Of a stretch of DNA of 18,962 bases, positions 7,715 to 15,199 are shown piece after piece (within the stretch, counting starts at the first letter, position 1; each line of letters starts with the position of its first letter). Source of the stretch: Balneolales bacterium (GTDB taxonomy: Bacteria > Bacteroidota > Rhodothermia > Balneolales > Natronogracilivirgulaceae); assembly GCA_007131625.1 (NCBI GenBank), contig SLQC01000166.1, forward strand, positions 1-18,962, in the 5' to 3' direction. The notes below the pieces were generated by a model that was not told the origin of the DNA, did not search any database, and was given only the letters and a program-made list of their open reading frames with translations. The position numbers and the translations under genes are program-made.

Positions 7715-7762
7715 GTTCGCGCTCCGTTTGTATGAACGCTATATTTTGAAGTGTGACTAAGG

Positions 7763-10288
7763 CTAAGAGCGTAATTCTGTTGCGAATTCCGACCCGAGTT
7801 TTTTTTTTTTTTTTTTAATAACCGGATCAACATCCTTAATCGTCAATGTTTTTGCATTATCCTGAAACGTCAGACGAAATGCAATGCTTTTTTGATTTTT
7901 TTCCAGGGATCCGCCTTCAAACACATCAAAGACCTCAACGGTTTTAAGTTGACTCCCGCCAATAATATACATGCTTTTTTCCAAATCTCCCGACGCAACA
8001 TTCTTGTTCACCACCAGAGAAAGATCGAACGCAAAGGAGGGGAACCGGGAAACTGGCTTGTAGGTTCGGGATTCTGATTTTTGGACAAGATTCTGCAGAA
8101 GGTCAATCTGAAGGTCAGATGAAAATGAGGGGACTTCGACCTCGGTTCGTTTGTTCCATTCCGGACTCACCGGTGACAAAGCTCCGAGAATTAACGGTTT
8201 GGAATTGCCGGATCGATCGGATTGGCCGTCAAAACGGTCAGGGTGCAATTTGCTCCCTTCTCGTGCTGTGAGTAACAGCTCATCCCCGGATAGACGCCAT
8301 TCGACGGCTTGATCAAGTCCCAACTGCTGCATAACAGACTGGACCAGGGCTTTCAGATCAAATATATCGTAGTTCCTTGCTGGTGATTTCCAATGATCGG
8401 AGTGCGCTTGACCGGCGATCCCGATATGAAGGTGGGTGGATTCGTGAATTCCTTCGATCCAGGTTCCCCCGTCATCCGTTTTACGGAAAATATTGCCGAT
8501 TTCGAAAAACTGCACACCGTTGATTCCCCGGTTGAAATTGTAGGCCGCCGATCGAAGAAATCCGTAGAGCAGACTGGTTCGCAGCAACGCCTGATCTTTT
8601 GTGATGGGATTCAACGTCGGCACCACGACAGATTTACCGCCAAGAGGTTCATATAAATGCTCCGGCAACAGGCTGTTGGTGTAGATCTCTTTTAGACCGG
8701 CAGCAACAGCAGTGCTGCGCACTTTCTCAAGGAACTGTTCCCGGAAAGGTACGGGCTCCGGCTGGGCTATGGTGATCCGTTCCGGATCAGGGATGTTGTT
8801 GTAGTCAAAAATCCGGGCGACTTCCTCGATCAGATCGATCTCGGAGGTGATGTCGGGCCGGAAAGTTGGCACCGTACAGCGCCAGATGGTTGATGTATTA
8901 TGATCGGACCGGTCCGACGCGGCAACGGCTTTCCCCGATTTTTGTTCAATGGTATCAAAGGTATCAAATTCAAGCCGTTCCAGTATCTGAACAACTTTTC
9001 CGGCGTCAATCGGAACCCCGAGAAGCAGGTTGTTGCGTTCATGACGCAATTCGATCTCGAGTGGTTCGGTTCGGACAGGATGGACATCTGCTATTCCATT
9101 GATGTTGCCACCGCAGATCTGCCGGACAAGCTCCGCACAGCGCAGCGCTGCTGTTTTTGTGATATTGGGGTCCACACCCCGCTCGAAACGGTATGAGGAG
9201 TCGGTCTGCAGTGCGAGGTTACGTGCGGTTTTCCGGATGCCGGTCGGTTCGAAATAGGCTGATTCTATGAGCAGATCGGTTGTGCCGGCAGTAATTTCGG
9301 AGTTATGCCCTCCCATGACCCCGGCCAGGGCCACCGGTTTTTCCCCGTCGCAAATAAAAAGTGATCCCGCTGGAATGGTACGTTCCACCTCATCCAGTGT
9401 GGTAAATTTCATTTCCCTATCGAAAGAGCGGACATTTATGCGGCCGCCGGAGAGCAGCCGGTAGTCAAAGGCGTGCAGTGGCTGTCCCAGTTCATGAAGT
9501 ACAAAATTGGTGATGTCGACGACATTATTGATCGGACGCAAGCCGATGGACTGCAACAGATTCTTCATCCATCCGGGCGATTCGCCGACAGTGATGCCGC
9601 AAATCAGGATGCCGGTATAGCGATGACATTTGTCGGTGTCGGTAATGCCTATGGTACCCTTTTCAAGCCGGCCGGTGATATCGGGCAGCGCATCCAGTGG
9701 CTTTTGTAATCTAGCTCCGGTAACGGCAGCCAGGTCACGCGCAACACCCAGGTGACAGGTGGCATCCGGACGGTTTGGAGTGAGGCCGATCTCATATACG
9801 GTATCTCTGTAGGTCGTCACTACATCGGTGAAAGGTGTACCCGGTGTAACGCTGCCGTCCAGTACCATGATCCCGCTGTGGTCATCACTCAGACCGAGTT
9901 CATCTTCGGCGCAGATCATTCCGGCTGATTTCTGACCGCGTATTTTGGCCTTGCGGATTTTGAATGGCGATCCGTCGGGCAGCGGCACCGGCAGTACCGA
10001 TCCGACCGTAGCCACCGGTACTTTCTGTCCCGCCTCCACATTGGGTGCCCCGCAAACAATTTGAGACGGTTCCTTGTCACCAATATCCACGGAGCAAACT
10101 ACGAGGCGATCCGCATCAGGGTGTGGTTGCACATCGAGAACTTCCCCGACTACGATGCCAGTTAAATCAGATCCGGTTTGTTCAATTTCTTCTACTTCCA
10201 GGCCGGTAAGCGTAAGAATATCGGCCGTTTCCAGTGGATCCGGGATCTGAGAGAGGTATCGGGACAACCAGTTGTAGGAAATCTTCAT
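7763..10288 (-). CDS. pheT: Phenylalanyl-tRNA synthetase beta subunit
   Basis: This is the 841-residue beta subunit of the (alpha-beta)2 enzyme that charges tRNA-Phe. Domains in order: the N-terminal segment MKISYNWLSRYL, an EMAP/OB-type tRNA-binding domain at about 42-150 (HPDADRL at 56-62, SAGMICAEDELGL from 121), the TPNRPDATCHLGVARDLA segment near 170-188, the B3/B4 editing domain at about 210-400 (NVVDITNFVLHELGQPLHAFD), B5, the catalytic-like core, and the FDX-ACB anticodon-arm domain at 742-841. The length is standard for the long bacterial form. Near the end, six lysines (825-830) are encoded by a run of 18 As. The residues after it (LGSEFATELRS) match the family's usual C-terminus, so the frame shown is correct. 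It lies 178 bp after pheS, which is wider than usual. Confidence 0.97.
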   Translation of the reverse strand: MKISYNWLSRYLSQIPDPLETADILTLTGLEVEEIEQTGSDLTGIVVGEVLDVQPHPDADRLVVCSVDIGDKEPSQIVCGAPNVEAGQKVPVATVGSVLPVPLPDGSPFKIRKAKIRGQKSAGMICAEDELGLSDDHSGIMVLDGSVTPGTPFTDVVTTYRDTVYEIGLTPNRPDATCHLGVARDLAAVTGARLQKPLDALPDITGRLEKGTIGITDTDKCHRYTGILICGITVGESPGWMKNLLQSIGLRPINNVVDITNFVLHELGQPLHAFDYRLLSGGRINVRSFDREMKFTTLDEVERTIPAGSLFICDGEKPVALAGVMGGHNSEITAGTTDLLIESAYFEPTGIRKTARNLALQTDSSYRFERGVDPNITKTAALRCAELVRQICGGNINGIADVHPVRTEPLEIELRHERNNLLLGVPIDAGKVVQILERLEFDTFDTIEQKSGKAVAASDRSDHNTSTIWRCTVPTFRPDITSEIDLIEEVARIFDYNNIPDPERITIAQPEPVPFREQFLEKVRSTAVAAGLKEIYTNSLLPEHLYEPLGGKSVVVPTLNPITKDQALLRTSLLYGFLRSAAYNFNRGINGVQFFEIGNIFRKTDDGGTWIEGIHESTHLHIGIAGQAHSDHWKSPARNYDIFDLKALVQSVMQQLGLDQAVEWRLSGDELLLTAREGSKLHPDRFDGQSDRSGNSKPLILGALSPVSPEWNKRTEVEVPSFSSDLQIDLLQNLVQKSESRTYKPVSRFPSFAFDLSLVVNKNVASGDLEKSMYIIGGSQLKTVEVFDVFEGGSLEKNQKSIAFRLTFQDNAKTLTIKDVDPVIKKKKKKLGSEFATELRS
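7799..7816. repeat. 18-base A/T homopolymer inside pheT
   Basis: The plus strand shows 18 consecutive Ts; on the coding (minus) strand these are six AAA lysine codons. Such a run is prone to slippage by DNA and RNA polymerases and by sequencing. With 17 or 19 As, the last 11 residues would be replaced: 17 As leads to a stop about 30 codons on, and 19 As to a much longer extension into the next gene. Confidence 0.95.
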
Positions 10289-10466
10289 CGGAATTGGTTT
10301 GGAACGGGTTTAATAGTAACCGGGATTGGTAATAGTGTCGTTATCGAGTTTGACAATGTCGTTGTTTTAAAAAAAACTGTTGTAAATACTGAATGTAAAA
10401 ATAAGTGACTGTATGGAAAAAAAGTGCTATTAAGAACAAAAAATAGATGGTTTTTGTCAACCGGGA

Positions 10467-11483
10467 TCAGGGAAACTGATTCAGAAACCGCAGATCGTTG
10501 TCATATAACAGGCGAATGTCATCGATTTCGTAACGCGACATGGTGATGCGTTCCACACCCATGCCGAAAGCAAAGCCGGTGTATCTTTCAGGATCGATGT
10601 CAACGGCTTTCAGTACATTGGGATGGACCATGCCGGCTCCGAGAATTTCCATCCACTGACCGGGTCGGTTGCCGGTTTCCCACCATATATCCATTTCGAG
10701 GCTGGGTTCGGTAAACGGAAAGAATGAAGGCCGAATGCGGTATTTGAGGCCTTTGCCGAAGAGATGGCCGGCAAAGGTGATGAGTGTGTGTTTCAAGTCT
10801 GCCAAACTGACGTTATTGTCGACATAGAGACCCTCGACCTGGTGAAACAGGCAATAGGATTTGGCGGTGATGGATTCGTTGCGGTAGACCCGACCCGGCA
10901 TAATAGCCCGAACCGGCGGTTTTTGCTCCTTGAGCAGGCGAATCTGAACCGGTGAGGTATGGGTGCGAAGAACCAGGTTACGGGACGGATTCTGTTCGTC
11001 CTTACGGATGAAAAATGTATCCTGCATATCCCTGGCCGGATGTTCCGGTGGGAAATTAAGTGCTGTAAAATTGTGGAAATCATCTTCCAGCTCCGGTCCG
11101 TCGGCAATGGTGAAACCGAGACGATAAAAGATGGATTTAATTTCCTCAAGTGTCTGGGAGAGAGGGTGTGTAGATCCAATCTGCGGAGGGACGGGTGGAA
11201 GGGTCGGATCGTCGGTTGCCGATTTTTTGTAAGTAGATTGTGAGGAGAGTTCTGCTTTGGCTTCTTGAAAACGGGAAGTCGCCAGTTTTTTAAGGGAATT
11301 CAGCTCCTTACCGAGTCGGGCACGTTCTGTTGGATCGGCTTTTCCGATACCCGCAAGCATATCAGAGATAATGCCTTTTCGTGAGAGATATTTGAGACGA
11401 AACGCCTCCAGGGCATCAACGGAATCAAGGGAGAAAGAGGTAATCTCTTTTTTAACGGTGTCGATATCGGAAATCTCAGTCAT
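10467..11483 (-). CDS. pheS: Phenylalanyl-tRNA synthetase alpha subunit
   Basis: This is the catalytic 338-residue alpha subunit. An N-terminal coiled-coil tRNA-binding arm (about 1-95) is followed by the class II core. Motif 1 is in HPLSQTLEEIKSIFYRLGF (106-124). THTSPVQ (174-180) follows. Motif 2 is VYRNES (199-204) with FHQVEGLY (213-220). The Phe-pocket segment is RPSFFPFTEPS (251-261), and motif 3 is GFAFGMGVERI (303-313). The stretch TAKSYC before FHQVEG differs from the DATH common elsewhere and resembles Bacteroidota-type enzymes as I recall them. The start ATG at 11483 has no Shine-Dalgarno. A strong terminator for the preceding rplT lies just upstream, so pheS must have its own promoter or an antitermination mechanism. 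A tandem repeat sits in that short leader. pheT follows after 178 bp of AT-rich DNA. Confidence 0.97.
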   Translation of the reverse strand: MTEISDIDTVKKEITSFSLDSVDALEAFRLKYLSRKGIISDMLAGIGKADPTERARLGKELNSLKKLATSRFQEAKAELSSQSTYKKSATDDPTLPPVPPQIGSTHPLSQTLEEIKSIFYRLGFTIADGPELEDDFHNFTALNFPPEHPARDMQDTFFIRKDEQNPSRNLVLRTHTSPVQIRLLKEQKPPVRAIMPGRVYRNESITAKSYCLFHQVEGLYVDNNVSLADLKHTLITFAGHLFGKGLKYRIRPSFFPFTEPSLEMDIWWETGNRPGQWMEILGAGMVHPNVLKAVDIDPERYTGFAFGMGVERITMSRYEIDDIRLLYDNDLRFLNQFP

Positions 11484-11512
11484 GACTGAAGTTGATCGGT
11501 ACGATGAAAAGG

Positions 11513-11548
11513 AAAAGGATTCCAGTGTGAAAAAGGATTCCAGTGTGA
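11513..11548. repeat. Perfect tandem duplication of an 18-bp unit in the pheS leader
   Basis: AAAAGGATTCCAGTGTGA occurs at 11513-11530 and again, directly abutting, at 11531-11548. On the transcribed strand the unit is TCACACTGGAATCCTTTT. It lies 30-65 bp upstream of the pheS ATG and 6 bp from the rplT terminator's U-tract, exactly where the pheS promoter or leader should be. It may be a doubled regulator site or a recent replication slip. Confidence 0.9.
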
Positions 11549-11554
11549 CAACAT

Positions 11555-11590
11555 AAAAAAACCGGCAGCATCAGGAAGATACTGCCGGTT
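11555..11590 (-). terminator. Terminator after rplT
   Basis: On the minus strand AACCGGCAGTATC (11590-11578), loop TTCCT, then GATGCTGCCGGTT (11572-11560) forms a 13-bp stem with one G-U pair. It continues into a run of Ts to 11555. It starts 17 nt after the rplT stop codon. It is the strongest intrinsic terminator in the window and separates the infC-rpmI-rplT unit from pheS. It has no T-run on the plus strand. Confidence 0.93.
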
Positions 11591-11607
11591 AGCAATCGGA
11601 ATAAAAC

Positions 11608-11961
11608 TCAAGATTTTTTTTGTGCCGCTTCTACAACAGCAGTAAACGCTTGAGGGTCATTCACAGCCAGGTCGGCAAGCACCTTTCTGTTAATTTCCAT
11701 CTCATGGGTTTTCATAGCTCCCGTAAGTCTGGAATAGGTGGTGCCGTTGAGACGGGCTGCGGCGTTGATACGGGTAATCCAGAGTTTTCTGAATTCTCTT
11801 TTGCGAACTCTCCTGTCGCGGTACTGGTATTGAAGGGCTTTATCCACCGCATTTTTAGCGACAGTATAGACCTTGCTTCTTGCACCCCAGTAACCTTTCG
11901 CTTGGTCAAGGACCTTTTTGCGACGGCGACGGGAAGCCACATTATTGGTCGAGCGTGGCAT
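11608..11961 (-). CDS. rplT: 50S ribosomal protein L20
   Basis: This is the 117-residue L20, an early assembly protein that binds 23S rRNA. The N-terminal tail is very basic (SRRRRKKVLDQAKGYWGARSKVYTVAKNAV). The globular part with RRVRKREFRKLWITRINAAAR and GTTYSRLTGAMK is highly conserved. The length is standard. It follows rpmI after 31 bp in the usual infC-rpmI-rplT order, where L20 or its homologues repress the operon in E. coli and Bacillus. There is no Shine-Dalgarno. The terminator at 11555-11590 follows. Confidence 0.98.
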   Translation of the reverse strand: MPRSTNNVASRRRRKKVLDQAKGYWGARSKVYTVAKNAVDKALQYQYRDRRVRKREFRKLWITRINAAARLNGTTYSRLTGAMKTHEMEINRKVLADLAVNDPQAFTAVVEAAQKKS

Positions 11962-11992
11962 TTTATCAGTATTTAATGGTTAATAGAAAAAA

Positions 11993-12190
11993 TCAGGAAT
12001 AAGGAATCAGTTTCCGCATACGCGGTTCATCGACTTTGGCAACCAATGTAGCGATACGCAGGTTGCGTTTTCTTTTCGGAGATTTTTTTGTAAGGATATG
12101 ACTGGTGAACGCTTTTTTTCGTTTTATTTTACCGGTCCCGGTAAGTTTAAAACGTTTTTTGGCGCCACTGATCGTTTTCATTTTTGGCAT
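11993..12190 (-). CDS. rpmI: 50S ribosomal protein L35
   Basis: This is the 65-residue L35 with the standard sequence pattern: MPKMKTISGAKKRFKLTGTG, then KIKRKKAFTSHILTKKSPKRKRNLR, and the C-terminal RMRKLIPYS. It is a small basic protein of the large subunit. The gap back to infC is 227 bp, much longer than in most infC-rpmI pairs, and contains a candidate promoter. L35 and L20 may therefore be made partly independently of IF3. Confidence 0.97.
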   Translation of the reverse strand: MPKMKTISGAKKRFKLTGTGKIKRKKAFTSHILTKKSPKRKRNLRIATLVAKVDEPRMRKLIPYS

Positions 12191-12226
12191 GATTAAACCA
12201 GAAATTGGTTAAAATTTTGCAAGTGC

Positions 12227-12258
12227 GAAAGATAGTAAAAAAGTGTCTTAGCAGCAAA
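12227..12258 (-). promoter_or_regulatory. Candidate Bacteroidota-type promoter for rpmI-rplT
   Basis: On the minus strand TTTG (12258-12255), 20 bp, then TATCTTTC (12234-12227) fits TTTG-N19-21-TANNTTTG except for the last base. It lies in the unusually long infC-rpmI gap, about 40 bp before the rpmI ATG. The position makes sense, but the consensus has not been shown for this organism. The gap might also hold an L20-binding leader, but I could not recognise one. Confidence 0.4.
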
Positions 12259-12417
12259 GGCCAAGTGAATCAAATATGGAAGGCAAACGAATCATATATG
12301 CAAAGACATAACAACCCGGTCCAAAAATATTGCCGATCTCAACGTTTTCAGGATACCTGCTTACTGATCATGCAAGCTGACTATTGATCCATACAACCTG
12401 TTCCTGCACTATGAGTG

Positions 12418-12975
12418 CTATTTTGAACCAAGGCCTTTGGACGGTGCGAATACCATCGACATGCGTTTTCCCTCAAGTTTGGCCGGTGTTTCAATTTTGG
12501 CCAGTTCTTCGAGGTCTTCAGCAAGGCGGTCAAGTAGCTTCTTGCCCTGATCGCTGTAAATAATATCCCGGCCTTTGAACTGCACGGTAGCTTTTACCTT
12601 GTTTCCATCCTTCAGAAAGCCTTCCGCATGGCGTTTCTTGAATTCGTAGTCATGGTCATCTGTTTGAGGGCGGAATCGCAACTCTTTCAGCACAACAACA
12701 TGCTGCTTTTTTTTGGCCTCTTTCTCTTTTTTCTTCTTTTCAAATACATATTTACCGTGGTCCATTATTTTACATACGGGAGGATCGGCATTGGGGGCTA
12801 CCTCGACGAGATCATTGTTGAGTTGCATAGCCAGCTCAATAGCTTCTATGATAGGCAATATGACATGTTCGTTGTCAGGCTTGATGACTCTAACTACTTC
12901 TGCCCGAATATTCTCGTTCACTCGCTCTTTCGGTTCCGATCTGCGAACGGGATTACTTTTAAATCTTTTTCCGAT
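12418..12975 (-). CDS. infC: Translation initiation factor IF-3, with an AUC start codon
   Basis: IF-3 binds the 30S subunit, checks the start codon and prevents premature 70S formation. The 185-residue protein has the N-domain (ERVNENIRAEVVRVI, then LPIIEAIELAMQLNNDLVEVAP and PPVCKIMDHGKYVFE), a Lys-rich linker, and the C-domain (VLKELRFRPQTDDHDYEFK, then FLKDGNKVKATVQFKGRDI). No ATG, GTG or TTG lies between the in-frame TAA at 12990-12992 and a GTG at 12921. Starting at that GTG would cut off residues before VNENIRA that the family normally has. An ATC at 12975 lies 8 nt after AAGGAG and adds 18 residues, GKRFKSNPVRRSEPKER after the initiator, which are basic as in other IF-3s. Rare starts (AUU in E. 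coli, AUC in Myxococcus) let IF-3 repress itself. thrS ends 85 bp upstream. Confidence 0.93.
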   Translation of the reverse strand: MGKRFKSNPVRRSEPKERVNENIRAEVVRVIKPDNEHVILPIIEAIELAMQLNNDLVEVAPNADPPVCKIMDHGKYVFEKKKKEKEAKKKQHVVVLKELRFRPQTDDHDYEFKKRHAEGFLKDGNKVKATVQFKGRDIIYSDQGKKLLDRLAEDLEELAKIETPAKLEGKRMSMVFAPSKGLGSK

Positions 12976-12989
12976 GGTTGTTTCTCCTT
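12973..12989 (-). promoter_or_regulatory. Shine-Dalgarno plus AUC initiation site of infC
   Basis: On the minus strand AAGGAG (12989-12984), 8 nt, then ATC (12975-12973). Most other genes in the window have no recognisable Shine-Dalgarno. A near-perfect one placed before a non-standard codon therefore decides the start and suggests discriminatory autoregulation by IF-3. Confidence 0.8.
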
Positions 12990-13060
12990 TTTATTGCTGG
13001 TTATGACGATATCGGAATTCCCACATGGAAAAACCGCACACATTGACGTCGGAACGGCTC

Positions 13061-15046
13061 CTATGATAGAATACCGTTTACCTGCTTGTCGTCCGGCAGT
13101 ACTTTATCGTCCACTTCTTTTTTTATAATCGATATAAATTTTGAAAAATTAAAGCTGCCAATATCACCTTTTTTATGCTTTCTCACTGACACGGTTTGAT
13201 TTTCCAACTCTTTTTCTCCTACTATTAACATAAATGGGATCTTGTTGGTTTCCGCATTCCTTATTTTCGCCCCGATCTGCTCGCTGCGAAGATCGGTCTT
13301 AACCCGTATCCCAACTTCCGAAAGTTGCTGCCGGTATGATTCCGCAAGCTCATTGAACTGGTCCGACACCGGTATGATCACCGCTTGCTGTGGACTTAGC
13401 CAGAGCGGAAAATACCCGGCAAAATGCTCGATCAGTATACTGGTAAATCGCTCCAACGACCCAAAAGGTGCCCGGTGAATGATAACCGGCCGATGTTTCT
13501 GGTTGTCCGATCCGATATAGGTCAGGTCAAACCGCTCCGGCATGACATAGTCGACCTGGACCGTGCCCAGCTGCCATTTACGACCGAGTGCATCTTGGAT
13601 GACAAAATCAATTTTCGGGCCGTAAAAACTGGCTTCTCCTTTGTCAATCTTGTAATCAAGATCCATCTCGTCGGCAGCTTCACGAATTTCCTGTTGGGCG
13701 CGATCCCACAACTCACGCTCTCCACCGTACTTTTCGTCATTCTCGTCGCGGAAGGAGAGACGAATGTCCACTGGCATATTGAAAGTGGAAAAGACATACC
13801 GGGTCAGATCGATGCAGTTTTTGATTTCGTCCTTAAGCTGATCATTGGTACAGTAAATATGGGCATCGTCCTGGGTGAATCCGCGTACACGGGACAAGCC
13901 GTTGAGCTCGCCGGACTGTTCATAGCGGTAAACGGTGCCGAACTCCGCGAGGCGGACCGGCAGGTCGCGATAGCTCCTCATTTCATGGTCGTAGATACGG
14001 TGATGATGCGGACAGTTCATCGGTTTGAGCAGGTACCCTTCATCATCGACCTCCATGGGGGCGAACTGCGAATCCTGGTAATAGGGATAGTGCCCCGACG
14101 TCTTGTATAGCTCAAGGTTACCAATGTGAGGTGTAATCACTTCCTGATAGCCGCGGCGAAGCTGCTCCTCACGCAGAAATGACTCCAGGGCCCGGCGTAA
14201 AATTGTGCCATTGGGAAGCCACATCGGCAGGCCGCTTCCGACCATCCGGTCGATCATGTAAATACCCAGCTGCGGACCCAGTTTTTTGTGATCCCGCTTC
14301 TTTGCTTCCTCCATCTGGTTCAGAAAGGCGTCGAGCATCGATTTTTTCGGAAATGTGATACCATATATTCGAGTCAGCTGCTTGCTCGTATTGTCGCCCC
14401 GCCAGTAAGCCCCGGCGGTATTGAGCAGTTTGATCGCCTTGATTCGGCCGGTGTCGGGGATATGAGGACCGCGGCACAGATCCGTGAAATTCCCCTGTTT
14501 GTAGAAACTGATGGTACCGTCTTCCAGTCCCTCCAGCAGATCCAGTTTATAGGGATCATTCTTCTTTTTGTAGTACCCGATCGCTTCGGATTTCGAAAGT
14601 TCAAACCGCTCAAACCGGTTTTTCTGGCGCACCAGCTCCTGCATCTTGTCCTCAATTTTTGGGAGGTCCTCGTTGCCGACTTGTCGGTCACCGAAATCGA
14701 TGTCATAATAGAAGCCCTGCTCTACGGGCGGACCGATACCCAGCTTCACGTCCGGATAGAGCGCTTCAACTGCTTCGGCCAGTATATGGGCGGAGGAGTG
14801 CCAGAATGCGTATTTGGCATCCTCATCGTCCCAGGTGTTGATGGCTATACGGCCACCGGATGTGAGTGGACGGTGAAGGTCGTAGATGGTGTCAGCCACC
14901 GTGACACTCAGCGCTTCCCTGGCTAGCCGGCCGGAAATGGATTTTGCAATTTCATATCCGGTAACGCCGGTGGCAAAGGTTTTTTCCGATCCGTCGGGAA
15001 AGGTGAATATCAATTTGATATCGGTTTTGTTGGACTGGTCTGACAT
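13061..15046 (-). CDS. thrS: Threonyl-tRNA synthetase
   Basis: This 661-residue enzyme has the full bacterial layout. A TGS domain covers about 10-72. The editing domain has the HxxxH zinc-like motif H83-SSA-H87 and the second pair C191/H195 (CRGPH), which removes Ser-tRNA-Thr. The class II core from about 255 has MNCPHH with the zinc ligand Cys345, motif 2 YRYEQSGELNGLSRVRGFTQDDAH with ligand His396, and motif 3 HRAPFGSLERF with the third ligand His. A C-terminal anticodon-binding domain follows (QAVIIPVSDQFNELA onward). The length is normal. The start is ATG at 15046 with no Shine-Dalgarno. It heads the classic thrS-infC-rpmI-rplT-pheST order. I see no T-box or E. coli-like operator in the 153-bp leader. 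Confidence 0.98.
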   Translation of the reverse strand: MSDQSNKTDIKLIFTFPDGSEKTFATGVTGYEIAKSISGRLAREALSVTVADTIYDLHRPLTSGGRIAINTWDDEDAKYAFWHSSAHILAEAVEALYPDVKLGIGPPVEQGFYYDIDFGDRQVGNEDLPKIEDKMQELVRQKNRFERFELSKSEAIGYYKKKNDPYKLDLLEGLEDGTISFYKQGNFTDLCRGPHIPDTGRIKAIKLLNTAGAYWRGDNTSKQLTRIYGITFPKKSMLDAFLNQMEEAKKRDHKKLGPQLGIYMIDRMVGSGLPMWLPNGTILRRALESFLREEQLRRGYQEVITPHIGNLELYKTSGHYPYYQDSQFAPMEVDDEGYLLKPMNCPHHHRIYDHEMRSYRDLPVRLAEFGTVYRYEQSGELNGLSRVRGFTQDDAHIYCTNDQLKDEIKNCIDLTRYVFSTFNMPVDIRLSFRDENDEKYGGERELWDRAQQEIREAADEMDLDYKIDKGEASFYGPKIDFVIQDALGRKWQLGTVQVDYVMPERFDLTYIGSDNQKHRPVIIHRAPFGSLERFTSILIEHFAGYFPLWLSPQQAVIIPVSDQFNELAESYRQQLSEVGIRVKTDLRSEQIGAKIRNAETNKIPFMLIVGEKELENQTVSVRKHKKGDIGSFNFSKFISIIKKEVDDKVLPDDKQVNGILS

Positions 15047-15121
15047 GTACTGTTAATAGCTTGCAATGGTTATACGACAATATGCCCGGATCATTGTGAT
15101 TCAGGCCGTTTTACGTTGCTA

Positions 15122-15152
15122 CAATATAAGAGGTAATTGTATGGTACCGAAA
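15122..15152 (-). promoter_or_regulatory. Weak candidate promoter for thrS
   Basis: On the minus strand TTTC (15152-15149), 20 bp, then TATATTG (15128-15122), roughly 80 bp before the thrS ATG. It is a two-mismatch version of the Bacteroidota pattern and is listed because the ychF-thrS gap is the natural place for a promoter. Confidence 0.22.
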
Positions 15153-15199
15153 GTGAAAAAAACAGGGGTATCTGATGCTGTGTCAACGGGATTCCTCGA

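Noticed and set aside
10430..10465. TTGACA on the minus strand as a sigma-70 promoter for pheT
   Set aside because: No acceptable -10 element lies 16-18 bp downstream; poly-T tracts in this gap make chance matches likely.
12205..12387. Plus-strand frame of 60 codons in the infC-rpmI gap
   Set aside because: It runs antisense within an otherwise leftward operon, has an unconvincing composition and overlaps the probable rpmI promoter.
12406..12418. GCACT-ATG-AGTGC hairpin overlapping the infC stop codon
   Set aside because: It has a 5-bp stem, a 3-nt loop and no T-run; not a terminator, and too small to call an L20 operator.
15140..15199. Terminator after ychF (ACAG/CTGT followed by seven Ts)
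   Set aside because: The stem is only 4 bp with a loop of about 12 nt; too weak to call.
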